In this document: positions 25,121 through 34,140 of the stretch, in pieces | Layout: each line of letters opens with the position of its first letter | How positions within the stretch are numbered: the stretch's first letter is position 1 | Assembly (NCBI RefSeq): GCF_016863195.1 | Contig: NZ_BOOK01000024.1 | Span: 124,001-188,000 of the forward strand | Length of the DNA: 64,000 nt | Direction: 5' to 3' | Source of the DNA: Paraplanobispora takensis | GTDB lineage: Bacteria > Actinomycetota > Actinomycetes > Streptosporangiales > Streptosporangiaceae | The notes under the pieces: model-generated | Seen by the model: only the letters and a program-made list of their open reading frames with translations | Database searches by the model: none | Told to the model about the DNA's origin: nothing | Position numbers and translations under genes: made by a program

Positions 25121-26008
25121 TCAGGGCCTCCCGCCGGCCTGGACGCGGTCGAGGAATCCGGCGACCAGCGGGGCGATCTCGGGGAGCCTGTCCTCCAGGG
25201 CGAAGTGCCCGGTGTCGAACAGGTGCAGTTCGGCGCCGGGGACGTCGCGGAGGTAGGCGCGGGCGCCCGGCTCGGTGAAGAAGGGGTCGTTCCCGCCCCA
25301 GGCGATGAGCGTGGGCGGGGTCCGCTCGCGCAGCCACCGCTGCCACTCCGGATACCGGCCGAGGTTGGTGTGATAGTCGAAGGCCAGCGCGACCTGCGCC
25401 TCCTTGCGCCCCGGCAGGTCGAGGAAGTGCTGGTCCAGCGTCCAGCCGTCGGGCGCGACGAGTCGCGGATCGGCGGTGCCGCCCTCGTACTGGCCGCGCG
25501 TGGCGGGCGGCGTCAGCAGGTCGCGCACGGTCTCCTCGGCCCCCTCGTCCTGCGGGCGCAGCGCGATGAAGCCGCGGGCGGCGTCCGACAGGCCCTCCTC
25601 GTAGGCGTTGCCGTTCTGCACGACCAGGCCGGCGATCCACTCGGGCCGCCGGACCGCCAGCCGGAAGCCGACGGGCGCGCCGAAGTCGAAGACGTACATC
25701 ACGAACCGGGTCAGGCCGAGTCGTTCGACGAAGCCCTCGACGGTGTCGGCCAGTGTGTCGAAACGGTAGGCGAATCCGTCCGGGGTCACCGTGTGGCCGA
25801 AACCGGGATAGTCGGGGGCGATCAGCCGGTAGCGGTCGCCGAGCACGTCGATGAGCCTGCGGAACTGGTGCGAGGCCGACGGGAAGCCGTGCAACAGCAG
25901 CATGACGGGGGCGTCGGCCCTGGAGGGGACCGACTCGCGGTAGAAGACCTGCACGCCGTCGACGTCGATGTGGCGGTGCAACGTGCGGGCGATGGCCGGG
26001 AACGTCAT
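25121..26008 (-). CDS. Alpha/beta hydrolase (epoxide hydrolase/haloalkane dehalogenase-like)
   Basis: This 295-residue protein has LLLHGFPSASHQFR (oxyanion HGFP), a nucleophile elbow YVFDFGAPVGFR with Asp as the probable nucleophile, VVQNGNAYEEG, a WGGNDPFF acid region and the catalytic His in FDTGHFALE. Asp at the elbow points to epoxide hydrolase or dehalogenase chemistry rather than esterase. The ATG at 26008 has GGAGG 9 nt upstream. It is divergent from a CGNR zinc-finger regulator-like gene. Confidence 0.82.
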   Translation of the reverse strand: MTFPAIARTLHRHIDVDGVQVFYRESVPSRADAPVMLLLHGFPSASHQFRRLIDVLGDRYRLIAPDYPGFGHTVTPDGFAYRFDTLADTVEGFVERLGLTRFVMYVFDFGAPVGFRLAVRRPEWIAGLVVQNGNAYEEGLSDAARGFIALRPQDEGAEETVRDLLTPPATRGQYEGGTADPRLVAPDGWTLDQHFLDLPGRKEAQVALAFDYHTNLGRYPEWQRWLRERTPPTLIAWGGNDPFFTEPGARAYLRDVPGAELHLFDTGHFALEDRLPEIAPLVAGFLDRVQAGGRP

Positions 26009-26060
26009 TTCACATGCCTCCTCGAAGCGAAGATGCATTAGTAGTAACCGATCTCCATCT

Positions 26061-26086
26061 AACGGGTCAACTCGTCCGTTTACCAT
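26061..26086 (+). promoter_or_regulatory. Dyad and leaderless -10 before the CGNR gene
   Basis: AACGG-N10-CCGTT (26061-26065 with 26076-26080) is followed directly by TACCAT (26081-26086), and the ATG at 26093 starts 6 nt later. The dyad would sit in the -35/-10 spacer and could bind a repressor of this divergent pair. No convincing -35 is seen. Confidence 0.4.
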
Positions 26087-26092
26087 TAGGTC

Positions 26093-26671
26093 ATGAGCGA
26101 TCTCATGCCGCTGACGGGCGAGCCCCTCGCCCTGGACCTGGTCAACACCCGGCCGCGCACCCCGCAGGGGCCGGTCGACCTGCTGGCCGATCCCGAGGGG
26201 CTGCGTTCGTGGCTGACCCTCCAGCGCGACCGGCTGCCCGGCCTGACCGAGGACGAGATCTCCGCCCTGACCCCGTCCGACCTGTCGGCCGTGCACGCCG
26301 TACGCGGGCACGCCGCCGCCGCGATCGAGCGCGCCCGGCGGGGCGAGCGCCCGCCCGGCGCCGCCCTGCGCGGGCTCAACCGGGCGCAGGGCGCGGCGCC
26401 CGCCGTCCGGGAGCTGTCCTGGGACGGCACGTCCGTCACGGCCGCCACCCGCCGTCCCGGCACCCCCGGCGCCCGCCTGACGGCCCTGCTCGCCGAGGCC
26501 GTGGCCGCTCTGCTGACCGATCCGGCGATCACCCGGGTGCGCGGGTGCGAGGCCGACGACTGCGTCATGCTGTTCCTGCCCGCGCATCCGCGCCGGCGCT
26601 GGTGCTCGGCCGCGCGCTGCGGCAACCGGGCGCGCGTCGCCCGTTACTACCGGCGGCACCGGCCGGAGTGA
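26093..26671 (+). CDS. CGNR zinc-finger (ABATE-domain) protein, putative regulator
   Basis: This 192-residue protein starts GEPLALDLVNTRPRTPQGPVDLL, the ABATE domain pattern, and ends with a CGNR zinc finger: C and C in GCEADDC, then WCSAARCGNRARVARYYRRH. ABATE-CGNR proteins are thought to be ligand-responsive transcription factors. It is divergent from the alpha/beta hydrolase and may regulate it. Start decided by the leaderless-type -10 spacing; it converges on the histidine kinase gene with a 16-nt gap. Confidence 0.85.
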   Translation: MSDLMPLTGEPLALDLVNTRPRTPQGPVDLLADPEGLRSWLTLQRDRLPGLTEDEISALTPSDLSAVHAVRGHAAAAIERARRGERPPGAALRGLNRAQGAAPAVRELSWDGTSVTAATRRPGTPGARLTALLAEAVAALLTDPAITRVRGCEADDCVMLFLPAHPRRRWCSAARCGNRARVARYYRRHRPE

Positions 26672-26687
26672 GCCCGCGCGGGGCGGA

Positions 26688-29411
26688 TCAGGAGGGCGGG
26701 GCCGCGGGCAGTGTGAAGCGGAACCTGGCGCCGCCGCCGGGGTTGTCCTCGGCGACGATGGTGCCGCCGTGGCGTTCGACGACCCGCAGGCAGATGGCCA
26801 GCCCCAGGCCCGTACCGCTGTAGGTGGTGGCGGCCCGGTGGAACCCCGCGAAGATCGCCTGGTGCTGGTCGGGAGGGATGCCGATGCCCCGGTCGGCGAT
26901 CTCGACGCAGACCCAGCCCTCCGGCGCGGGGTGGGGGGTGACGTCGACGCGGGGGGCCTGCCCCGGCGGGGTGTACTTGATCGCGTTGCCGATCAGGTTC
27001 TCGACGAGCTGGCGGACCAGCGGAGGATCGGCGCGCACGCGGGGGAGAATGCCGACGTACACCTGCGGGGCGGGACCGGCCCGGTCGGCTCCGGCGGCGG
27101 CCACGTGCTCGGCCACGATCTCGCGCACCATCGCGTCCAGGTCGACCGTCTGCAGGTTCACGGCGGCGTCGCGGGCGGCGGCGTAGATGAGCAGGTCGTC
27201 GATCAGGCGGCTCATCCGCGCGGTCGCCGACAGCACCCGGTCCAGGTGCCGCATGCGCACCGCGGCCCGCCCCTCGCCCCGGCCGGTCGCCCCGCTCCGG
27301 CCGGTCGTCTCACGCGGCCCGCCGGGACCGGTGGACTCCGGCTCCTCGGCCAGGTCGTCGTACACCAGCTCGGCGAACCCGCGCACCGCGCTCAGCGGGC
27401 GTTTGAGGTCGTGGGCCACGACACCGGCGAAGGCCTGCAGCTCGGCCTCGCGTTCGCGCAGCGCGGTGATGTTGTAGGAGGAGGCCACCGCGCCGATGAG
27501 ACTCCCGTCGGTGTGCCGCAGCGGCCGCGCGTGCATCATGACGATCTGCCTGCCGCGGCCGGGCGGCGTCACCGTCATCTCCAGGTCGACGTCCTCCCCG
27601 CTCAGCGCCCGCATCAGGGGGGTCTGCCCGATCGTCATCGGCGTGCCGTCGCCGTGGGTCATGTGCACCACCGGAGTGGTCTCGGCGACGGTCAGCGGCC
27701 GGTCGGCGGGCGGCAGGGCGCTGCGGGCGACCCGGTTGGCGTGCACGATGACGCCGTCGAGGTCACAGGTGATCACGTTGACGTCGATGGCGTCCAGCAC
27801 CTGGGTCAGATAGGCCTTCTGCACCGCCAGTTCGTCACGCGCGCCGCGCAGCTCGGCCTCGCTCGCGGTGCGCCGGACCAGCTCCTCCTGGAGCGCCGCG
27901 GCCGCGGCGGCCAGCCGCTCGTCGGCCCGGGTCCTGTCCGTGATGTCATGGAAGACCGCCACCGCGCCCGCCTGCCCGGCCGCCGGGTCCAGCGGCTGGG
28001 CCGACACCGAGATGACCGCCCCTTCCGGGCGGCCGGGGTGGCGGATCATCATCGACGCCCGTTCCACCTTCCGGCCGGTCAGCGCGCGCATCACGGGCAG
28101 TTCCCCGGTCGGGATCGGGGCCGAGCCGTCGGGGGTGAAGGCCCCGTAGCGGCGCTGCCACTCCTCGATGTCGTAGGGATCATGGTCGATGCCGAGGATC
28201 TCCCTGGCGGCCGGGTTGTACAGCAGGAACCGTCCCTTCTCGTCGATCACCCCGACCCCGTCCCCCACGCTGTCCAGCACCGCGGCCAGCAGCCCGCTCT
28301 GGCGGCGCGCCCCGGCCTCGGCGGCGCGCAGCTCGGCGGTGGCGGCCACCACCTGCGCCCGCGCCCGCGCGCGGCTGCCGGCCAGGACGAAGACGAGCGT
28401 GGCCAGCAGCAGGCTCACCACGGTCCCGGTGGCGGTCACGGTGACCGGCAGCGCCCCGGACGCACCGGACAGCGACTCCTTTGAGGCGGTGACGTCGAGC
28501 TGCCAGGCCCGCTGGGCGACGCGCACCTCACCGGTACGGCTCATGTCGGGGGAAGAGCGGTCGCCGATCATGGCCAGCGTGGCGACGGTCGTCACGGCGC
28601 CGCCGCTGTGGCGCGCGCGCAGCCGTACGCCGACCAGCCGCGAGGTGACGGGCGGGAGGGCCTCGCCGATGAAGTCCTGGCCGTGCAGCGCCATCAGGGC
28701 CCAGCCGACGAACCTGCGCCGTCCTCCGTCCGCCGGGGTCTCGGCGTGGACCGGGACGGTCAGCACGAACGACAGCTGACGGCGCTCCGGCGGCAGGCCC
28801 CGCTCTCCGAGCAGGTAGTAGGTGTCGGAGACCGTCACCTGGCCGCTGCGGCGCGCCTCGGTCAGCGCCTGGGCGGGCTCGGCCGCCTGGGTGGCGTCGA
28901 TGCCGACCGGCTGCCGCAGGTTGCCGTTCAACGGCTCGTTGAAGATCGAGAAGATGTGCTCGCGCCCGGTGCCCTCGGCGGCCAGTTTCAGGCCCGCCGC
29001 CCCCCGGTCGCGCCACTCCCGCTGCACCCGCGGGACCTGCTCGTCGCCGGCCGCCACCAGGAACACGATCGAGGACGCGCCGGCCAGCCGCATCTGCTGC
29101 AGCGGCCGGGTGAGCTGGACGAACCCGGCCCTCGTCAGCGGCTCGGAGGCCCCCATGGCGGCGGCCATCATGCGCAGCGCGTCCACGTACCGCCCGGCCT
29201 GCGCCGTCACCGCCCCGTTCACCAGCGCCGCGCGCCGGTCCATCGCCTGCTCGACGGTGCGCTGCTGGGCACGCTGCAGCACGGCGCCCGTCAGACCCGA
29301 CAGCACCACGCCCACGACGGCCACCAGCGCCACGGCGAGCACCGCCGGGGCGGCCTGCGCCCAGGGGACCTGCCGGAGGCGACGCCTGACCACGTTCCAC
29401 ACGTCATTCAC
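26688..29411 (-). CDS. CHASE-PAS-PAS sensor histidine kinase
   Basis: This 907-residue membrane kinase has TM1 at about 20-42, an extracytoplasmic CHASE-type sensor domain (about 70-300), TM2 at about 322-345, a coiled linker, PAS domains near 375-495 and 530-655, a HisKA domain with the phospho-acceptor H667 in VVAHDLKRPLSAVRG, and an HATPase with N box NLIGNAIKY, G1 DRGIGIP at 840-846 and G2 GTGLGLAI at 866-873. CHASE domains sense small extracellular ligands. No response regulator is adjacent, so it is an orphan kinase. The GTG start lacks a good ribosome site. Confidence 0.9.
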   Translation of the reverse strand: MNDVWNVVRRRLRQVPWAQAAPAVLAVALVAVVGVVLSGLTGAVLQRAQQRTVEQAMDRRAALVNGAVTAQAGRYVDALRMMAAAMGASEPLTRAGFVQLTRPLQQMRLAGASSIVFLVAAGDEQVPRVQREWRDRGAAGLKLAAEGTGREHIFSIFNEPLNGNLRQPVGIDATQAAEPAQALTEARRSGQVTVSDTYYLLGERGLPPERRQLSFVLTVPVHAETPADGGRRRFVGWALMALHGQDFIGEALPPVTSRLVGVRLRARHSGGAVTTVATLAMIGDRSSPDMSRTGEVRVAQRAWQLDVTASKESLSGASGALPVTVTATGTVVSLLLATLVFVLAGSRARARAQVVAATAELRAAEAGARRQSGLLAAVLDSVGDGVGVIDEKGRFLLYNPAAREILGIDHDPYDIEEWQRRYGAFTPDGSAPIPTGELPVMRALTGRKVERASMMIRHPGRPEGAVISVSAQPLDPAAGQAGAVAVFHDITDRTRADERLAAAAAALQEELVRRTASEAELRGARDELAVQKAYLTQVLDAIDVNVITCDLDGVIVHANRVARSALPPADRPLTVAETTPVVHMTHGDGTPMTIGQTPLMRALSGEDVDLEMTVTPPGRGRQIVMMHARPLRHTDGSLIGAVASSYNITALREREAELQAFAGVVAHDLKRPLSAVRGFAELVYDDLAEEPESTGPGGPRETTGRSGATGRGEGRAAVRMRHLDRVLSATARMSRLIDDLLIYAAARDAAVNLQTVDLDAMVREIVAEHVAAAGADRAGPAPQVYVGILPRVRADPPLVRQLVENLIGNAIKYTPPGQAPRVDVTPHPAPEGWVCVEIADRGIGIPPDQHQAIFAGFHRAATTYSGTGLGLAICLRVVERHGGTIVAEDNPGGGARFRFTLPAAPPS

Positions 29412-29579
29412 TATCGGCAGACGGCCCGCTCCTGCCGGTCACGCCACGCCGTCGGCGGGCATGCCTATGCCGAGCCCACCACCTGCGCTGATGGACATTT
29501 GGCCGGGACGGCGAGCAGGACTTCCCTATCGCCCGGGCTGATATTTCGTGATACGCGCTATATCCCGGAGATAGCGGGC

Positions 29580-29909
29580 ATGCGGGCAGGTATGGATGGC
29601 AGGGCAGAAGATCCAGAGGTCGGCCCGGGCGACCTCGACCCCTCGGAGGAGAAGCGGCACCGGGCACTGGGAGAGCTGGCCGTCGGCCTGGCCATGGCCG
29701 AAGCCCGAGCCAATCACGGCCATCACGCGCTGGCCAACGCCCACACCTCCGCGGCCGACGCGCACCGCCTGCTGGCCCAGGCCAACGCCGGCGACGTCAC
29801 CGAACACCGCGAGCTCGAGGAATGGCACCGCTGGTGCGCCATGGTGGAGAGCCAGCTGGCCGCCGAAGCCGACCAGCGCACACCCCGCACCTACAGGCCC
29901 GGCTCCTAG
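29580..29909 (+). CDS. Small helical hypothetical protein
   Basis: This 109-residue ORF has codon use like its neighbours and is predicted mostly helical: AEARANHGHHALANAHTSAADAHRLLAQANAG. GGAG at 29567-29570 is 9 nt before the ATG and lies in the loop of a short hairpin (CGCTAT 29556-29561 with ATAGCG 29571-29576). A second in-frame ATG is at 29592. No family recognised. It is divergent from the histidine kinase. Confidence 0.55.
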   Translation: MRAGMDGRAEDPEVGPGDLDPSEEKRHRALGELAVGLAMAEARANHGHHALANAHTSAADAHRLLAQANAGDVTEHRELEEWHRWCAMVESQLAAEADQRTPRTYRPGS

Positions 29910-30037
29910 ACGCGAACGGCCGGAGCAGCGCGGGGGCCGGCCGGAACGCCCCGCGGCGAGACCGTGCGCCCCTCACCCGCCGCCACGGGGCTGTGAAGGA
30001 GATATGGGGCAGTTTCCCGATTTTTGCCGGTATTCTC

Positions 30038-30067
30038 TAGACACCCTGAATCTACACATAGTGTAAT
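30038..30067 (+). promoter_or_regulatory. Probable promoter of the GAF-PP2C phosphatase gene
   Basis: TAGACA (30038-30043) and TGTAAT (30062-30067), spaced 18 bp, sit in an unusually AT-rich stretch. With the start codon at 30300 this leaves a leader of about 225 nt, which contains nothing else recognisable. Confidence 0.4.
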
Positions 30068-30299
30068 CATCCAGATACATTAGGTTGCCATGAGAAGCCG
30101 CCGGGGTCCCTCATCCGACGATCTCCGATGGTGGCGGACCCTTCACGGATGGGAGAAAACGATCACCGGATCCGGCTGGACGCCCGCTGCGGCCCTCGCT
30201 CACACCGATACGGACTGGATGGAAGATATTGGGACGTTCACCGGGGTTGTACCGATCCAGTCATCTTCCGGGAAGGTTGCGGCGAGCGAAGGGGGACAG

Positions 30300-31604
30300 G
30301 TGGTAAAGGCGCACGTGGACGGCATGTCGGTGATCTCGGGGGACGAGCCCCGGAGGCTGGCGGCGGTACGGCGCTATCAGATCCTGGACACCCCGCCCGA
30401 CGGCGCCTTCGACCGGGTCGCCGCGCTGGCCGCCCGCGCGTTCGACGTTCCCATGGCCACCGTGACCATCGTCGACGAGGACCGCATCTGGTTCAAGGCC
30501 CAGCGGGGGCTGCCCGCCGGGATGAGCCAGATCAGCCGCGAGCCCGGCCTGTGCGCCTCGGCCATCCTGTACGGCGAGCCGTACGTCGTCACCGACGCCC
30601 GCACCGACCCGCGCGCCATGGACAACCCCCTGGTGGACGGCCCGGCGGGGATCCGCTTCTACGCCGCGGCCCCCATCATCACCTCGGACGGCCACCGGCT
30701 GGGAACCGTCAACGTGCTGGACGTCCGCCCCCGCACCGTCGACGCCGCGCAGCTCGCGACGCTGCAGGACCTGGCCGCCCTGGTGGCCGACGAGCTGGAG
30801 GTACGGCTGGCGGCGATGGCCACGGTGGCGCGCGAGCGGCGGATGCGCCGCGAGCTGGAGCGGGAGCGGGAGCGCCTGGAACTGCTGTCCAGCACGCTGC
30901 AGCGCACGCTGCTGCCGTCGATCCTGCCGGACGTGCCCGGACTGGAGCTGGCCGCCTATTACCACGTGGCCTCCAGCGACCGGGTCGGCGGCGACTTCTA
31001 CGACGTCTTCGCCCTGGGCGACGGGCGCTGGGGCCTGTTCCTGGGGGACGTGTCCGGCAAGGGGGCCGAGGCGGCGGCGCTGACCTCGCTGGCGCGCTAC
31101 ACGCTGCGCGCCGCGGCCACCTACGATCCCGACCCCGTCGGGGTGCTGCACAATCTCAACACGGTGCTGCTGCAGGAGCAGCAGCCCGGCGACCCGCGGT
31201 ACTGCACCGTCCAGTTCGGTCTCCTGACCCCGGACGGCGCCGGGTTCGACCTGGTGCTGGCCGCGGGGGGACACCCTCCGGCCCAGGTGGTCCGCGCCGG
31301 CGGCCAGGTGGAGGCCCTGCACCCGGCCGACGGATGCGTGGTGGGGGTCTTCCCCGACCCGACGATCACCACCGTGCGGACGCGTCTGCACCCGGGGGAC
31401 GCGCTCCTGCTGCACAGCGACGGCCTGACCGAGGCCCGCACCCCCGACGGCCACCTGTTCGGCGAGGAACGGCTGCGCGGGCTGCTCGCCCCGCTCGCGG
31501 GCCGGACGGCCAAGGAGGTCGTGACGGTCATGCGAGGGCTGCTGGCCGACTTCGGTGCCGGGCTGGCCGACGACACCGCTATCTTGGCCCTGTCCGTACC
31601 ATAG
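30300..31604 (+). CDS. GAF-PP2C (RsbU/SpoIIE-type) serine/threonine phosphatase
   Basis: The protein is 434 residues from the GTG at 30300: GAF domain about 20-165, a charged coiled coil 170-200, and an SpoIIE-type PP2C domain about 215-432 with metal-site aspartates in GGDFYD (D232), GDVSGKG (D250), SDGLTEAR (D374) and LADDTA. It should dephosphorylate a STAS antagonist, and one follows 54 nt later. An ATG at 30090 keeps the frame open, but the 70 codons between are A/T-ending and unlike the rest of the gene, so I reject it. GGGGGA lies 3 nt before the GTG. Confidence 0.82.
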   Translation: MVKAHVDGMSVISGDEPRRLAAVRRYQILDTPPDGAFDRVAALAARAFDVPMATVTIVDEDRIWFKAQRGLPAGMSQISREPGLCASAILYGEPYVVTDARTDPRAMDNPLVDGPAGIRFYAAAPIITSDGHRLGTVNVLDVRPRTVDAAQLATLQDLAALVADELEVRLAAMATVARERRMRRELERERERLELLSSTLQRTLLPSILPDVPGLELAAYYHVASSDRVGGDFYDVFALGDGRWGLFLGDVSGKGAEAAALTSLARYTLRAAATYDPDPVGVLHNLNTVLLQEQQPGDPRYCTVQFGLLTPDGAGFDLVLAAGGHPPAQVVRAGGQVEALHPADGCVVGVFPDPTITTVRTRLHPGDALLLHSDGLTEARTPDGHLFGEERLRGLLAPLAGRTAKEVVTVMRGLLADFGAGLADDTAILALSVP

Positions 31605-31658
31605 GCTGATCGTCCGCGGCCGTCCCCCATCGGCCGGCCCATCGCGTGAGGAGCCGTA

Positions 31659-32024
31659 GTGAGCGCCCCGACCAGCTCGTTGACCTGGGCCCTCGACCAC
31701 GAGGAACCGAAGGCGTGCGTGCTTCGGCTGACCGGTGAACTCGACTACACCACTTCGGTCCACCTGAAGGACGCCCTCGACGACCTGGGCAGCTGCCACA
31801 ACCTGATCGTCGATGTGAGTCAGTTGACGTTCTGCGACTCCACCGGCCTGCGCATGCTCCTGAACGCCCGGCAGACCATCACCACCGGGGGCGGCGTCGT
31901 CGCCCTCGTCGGCGCCAACGCCCGCCTGAACCGGATCCTGAACCTCACCGGGCTGGCGCGCGCCTTCTCCCTGCACGGCACCCTCTCCGAGGCGCACGAG
32001 GCGCTGGCCGCCTCCTCACGGTGA
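31659..32024 (+). CDS. STAS-domain anti-sigma factor antagonist
   Basis: This 121-residue single STAS domain has the phosphorylatable S61 in TFCDSTGLRML. It fits the RsbV/SpoIIAA role: the unphosphorylated form binds the anti-sigma kinase and frees sigma. It lies between the PP2C phosphatase, which would activate it, and the HATPase protein, which would phosphorylate it. GTG start. Confidence 0.88.
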   Translation: MSAPTSSLTWALDHEEPKACVLRLTGELDYTTSVHLKDALDDLGSCHNLIVDVSQLTFCDSTGLRMLLNARQTITTGGGVVALVGANARLNRILNLTGLARAFSLHGTLSEAHEALAASSR

Positions 32025-32102
32025 CCCCGGTCCGCCGGACTTGGCGGGATTTTTGCCGACCGGAAGGGAAAAGCATCAATGATCCGGGCTGAAATGGGTA
32101 CT

Positions 32103-32120
32103 CCGGCAGCATGCTTCCGG
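32103..32120. promoter_or_regulatory. 18-bp dyad upstream of the RsbW-like gene
   Basis: CCGGCAGCATGCTTCCGG is a dyad with a perfect AGCATGCT centre and one mismatched pair. It lies 69 bp before the RsbW-like start in a 164-bp gap and may be an operator for a separate promoter there. Confidence 0.3.
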
Positions 32121-32188
32121 CGGGCGACCGCTAATCTACTGACCCGGGGCAGGAGCCGGCACCGGGCACGACACCGCAGGGGAGATCA

Positions 32189-32611
32189 GTGAGAAGCGTT
32201 CAGCTCCGCCAGTGGGCGATCACTGCGGATCTCTCCACCCTCCGCGACCGGATCACCGACTCCGCCGAGCGGGCCGGTCTGCGCGGCCGCCGTCTGGACG
32301 ACCTCCTGCTGGCCGCCAACGAGGCCGTGATCAACGTGCTGGAGCACGGCGGAGGCCAGGGCACCGTGTCCGTCTCGCACGACGGGACCGACGTGCACGT
32401 CGAGATCACCGACGCCATGGGCCGGCTGTCCCCGCTCGACGCCCGCCGCCGGCTGCCCGGCGCCGACGCCTCACGCGGGTTCGGGCTGTGGCTGATCGGC
32501 CGCCTCTGCGACGAGTTCACCATCTCCCAGAACCCGGGCCACTCATCGGTACGGCTGCGCATGCGCATCGCCTCCGCCCCGCAGTCCGCCCTGGAACCGG
32601 TCTTCTCCTAG
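32189..32611 (+). CDS. RsbW-like anti-sigma regulatory factor (HATPase)
   Basis: This 140-residue GHKL ATPase has the N box LLLAANEAVINVLEHGG, the G1-like VEITDAMG and a G2-like ASRGFGLWLIGRL. Such proteins bind sigma-B-type sigma factors and phosphorylate STAS antagonists. It completes a phosphatase-antagonist-kinase module, but no sigma factor gene is adjacent. The GTG at 32189 has GGGGAG 4-9 nt upstream. Confidence 0.85.
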   Translation: MRSVQLRQWAITADLSTLRDRITDSAERAGLRGRRLDDLLLAANEAVINVLEHGGGQGTVSVSHDGTDVHVEITDAMGRLSPLDARRRLPGADASRGFGLWLIGRLCDEFTISQNPGHSSVRLRMRIASAPQSALEPVFS

Positions 32612-32660
32612 AGACGGTCCCGGATCGCCCCGCCCGCCCCTGTCATGCCGGACGACCGGC

Positions 32661-33134
32661 TCAGACCGGCCCGGCGTCCGCCCCCGCCCGCAACACCTCT
32701 CTGATCTCGGCGGTGTGCCGCTCGGCCAGGTCGGGGCGGCCGTGGTACTGGGCGGGGGTGTTCTGGAACATCACGATCTGCCATGTCCCCCCGCGGCGCT
32801 CGGCGACGAGCGTCTGGAAGGCGTTGACCTCGGGTCTGAGGTCGTCCGCGCCCGGCGGGACCATGCCGGCGATCGCCTGCACCATCGCGTGGTCGGCGCC
32901 GAGCGGCCGCACCCGGCGCACCTTGGTGACGTAGGTGGCGACCCGGTGATCACCGAAGATCGCCGACAGGTGGCCCAGGATCTCGGCGGCCGCCACCTGG
33001 CTGCCGTCGAACCCGACCATCATGCCGTCCTCGGCGAACAGCGCGGCGTACTCCTTGGCGTCGTTGCGCCGCCACGAGTCCAGCAGCCGGTGGTAGAGGT
33101 CGCGCACGCCCGCCTCGTCGAAGATCTCACTCAT
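32661..33134 (-). CDS. SnoaL-like (SgcJ/EcaC family) NTF2-fold protein
   Basis: This 157-residue cone-shaped alpha+beta barrel protein has RDLYHRLLDSWRRNDAKEYAALFAEDGMMVGFDGS near the start, EILGHLSAIFGDHRVATYV, and the C-terminal strand GTWQIVMFQNTPAQYHGRP. This pattern is that of SgcJ/EcaC-like proteins found both in natural-product clusters and as housekeeping genes; substrate is unknown. It is monocistronic. Confidence 0.78.
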   Translation of the reverse strand: MSEIFDEAGVRDLYHRLLDSWRRNDAKEYAALFAEDGMMVGFDGSQVAAAEILGHLSAIFGDHRVATYVTKVRRVRPLGADHAMVQAIAGMVPPGADDLRPEVNAFQTLVAERRGGTWQIVMFQNTPAQYHGRPDLAERHTAEIREVLRAGADAGPV

Positions 33135-33302
33135 CGCCTCTCCCCGTCGCGCTCCCCGCCCTCGTCCGTGTCCGGGCCCACGCTCGTTGCGCGCTCACGT
33201 TCCTGCCATACCCACGCCGTGCGGACCGGTGGCGGGTGCCGGGCACCGGTCCAGCCGAGTATCGGAGGATGGAAGAGGCCGTGTCCACCCTCGCCGCCGT
33301 CC

Positions 33303-33352
33303 GACGTCAGAGGGACTTGAAATGACGTCACGATGATGCCATGATGACGTCA
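33303..33352 (+). promoter_or_regulatory. Leaderless promoter with repeated TGACGTCA operators
   Basis: TTGAAA (33317-33322), 17 bp, and CATGAT (33340-33345) form a promoter whose -10 ends 6 nt before the ATG at 33352. TGACGTCA occurs at 33323-33330 in the spacer and at 33345-33352 across the -10 and start, with a 7-bp copy, GACGTCA, at 33303-33309. The copies are 21-22 bp apart, two helical turns, as expected for cooperative binding of ribbon-helix-helix dimers. Confidence 0.7.
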
Positions 33353-33996
33353 TGGAGTTGACATCGTACATCGACGGCCTGCGCCGGGAGCTGACCGCCG
33401 CGGCCGAGGTGGCGGGCCCCGAGGTGCGCGAGGCCGCCGAGCGCCTCGCCTCCGCGCTCGACCCGGCGGTGCGGCTCACGCTCATGGACGTGCTCTCCGA
33501 CGCGGCCGACGAGGTCACCAGGGAGATCGATCCCGGCGTGGTCGAGGTGCGCATCCGCGGCCGGGAACCGCAGTTCGTGGTGAGCCTGCCGCAGGAGGAG
33601 CCCGCCGGGTCGCACGACTTCCCGCCCGGCTTCCCGTTCCCGGGGCACTTCCCGCCCGGCTTCCCGTTCTCCACGGGCCGGCCGCCCATGGGTCCTCCCG
33701 GTCCGCCCGGCCCTCCCCACGTCCCCTCGCCGCCCCACGCACCCGTGCCGCCGGAGCCCCCCGCCCCTCCCGGCGAGACCGAGCAGGGCACCGCCCGGAT
33801 GACCCTGCGCCTCCCCGAAGCGCTGAAGGCCCGCGTCGAGCAGGCCGCGGCCGGCTCCGGCGTCTCGGTGAACGCCTGGCTCGTCCGGGCCCTCACCGCC
33901 GCCGTGGCCGACCCCGGTCCGGGCCCGCACGGTCCCGGTCCGCACGGTCCCGGCCCGTACGGCTCGGGCAGGCGCCTCACCGGCTGGAGCCGCTGA
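33352..33996 (+). CDS. HicB-like ribbon-helix-helix protein with Pro-rich linker
   Basis: This 214-residue protein has an N-terminal helical domain (about 1-80, RRELTAAAEVAGPEVREAAE), a long Pro/Gly/His/Phe-rich linker (about 85-145) and a C-terminal ribbon-helix-helix: ARMTLRLPEALKARVEQAAA then GVSVNAWLVRALTAAV (about 150-185), ending in a Gly-Pro-His repeat tail. The RHH resembles HicB-type antitoxin DNA-binding domains, but no HicA toxin is present. It likely represses its own leaderless promoter through the TGACGTCA sites. A DUF4097-like gene follows. Confidence 0.75.
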   Translation: MELTSYIDGLRRELTAAAEVAGPEVREAAERLASALDPAVRLTLMDVLSDAADEVTREIDPGVVEVRIRGREPQFVVSLPQEEPAGSHDFPPGFPFPGHFPPGFPFSTGRPPMGPPGPPGPPHVPSPPHAPVPPEPPAPPGETEQGTARMTLRLPEALKARVEQAAAGSGVSVNAWLVRALTAAVADPGPGPHGPGPHGPGPYGSGRRLTGWSR

Positions 33997-34140
33997 CCCG
34001 ATCCGGCGAGTCCGGGGCCTCACCCGTCGCGGACCGGCCAGGCTGCCACCGGCCCGGCGGTCCGGGACACCACCCACCGCCGCCCACCTCTCCGCCGAGA
34101 GGGAGCCGTTCACCTTTCTCCATCGAGAGGGAGCTTCGCC

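Noticed and set aside
30090-30299. N-terminal extension of the GAF-PP2C phosphatase
   Set aside because: Codons here end often in A or T, unlike the rest of the gene, and the residues are not family-like. Kept as untranslated leader.
33600-33770. Collagen-like repeat protein
   Set aside because: The Pro/Gly/His run in the RHH protein lacks regular Gly-X-Y periodicity over its length and is better called a flexible linker.
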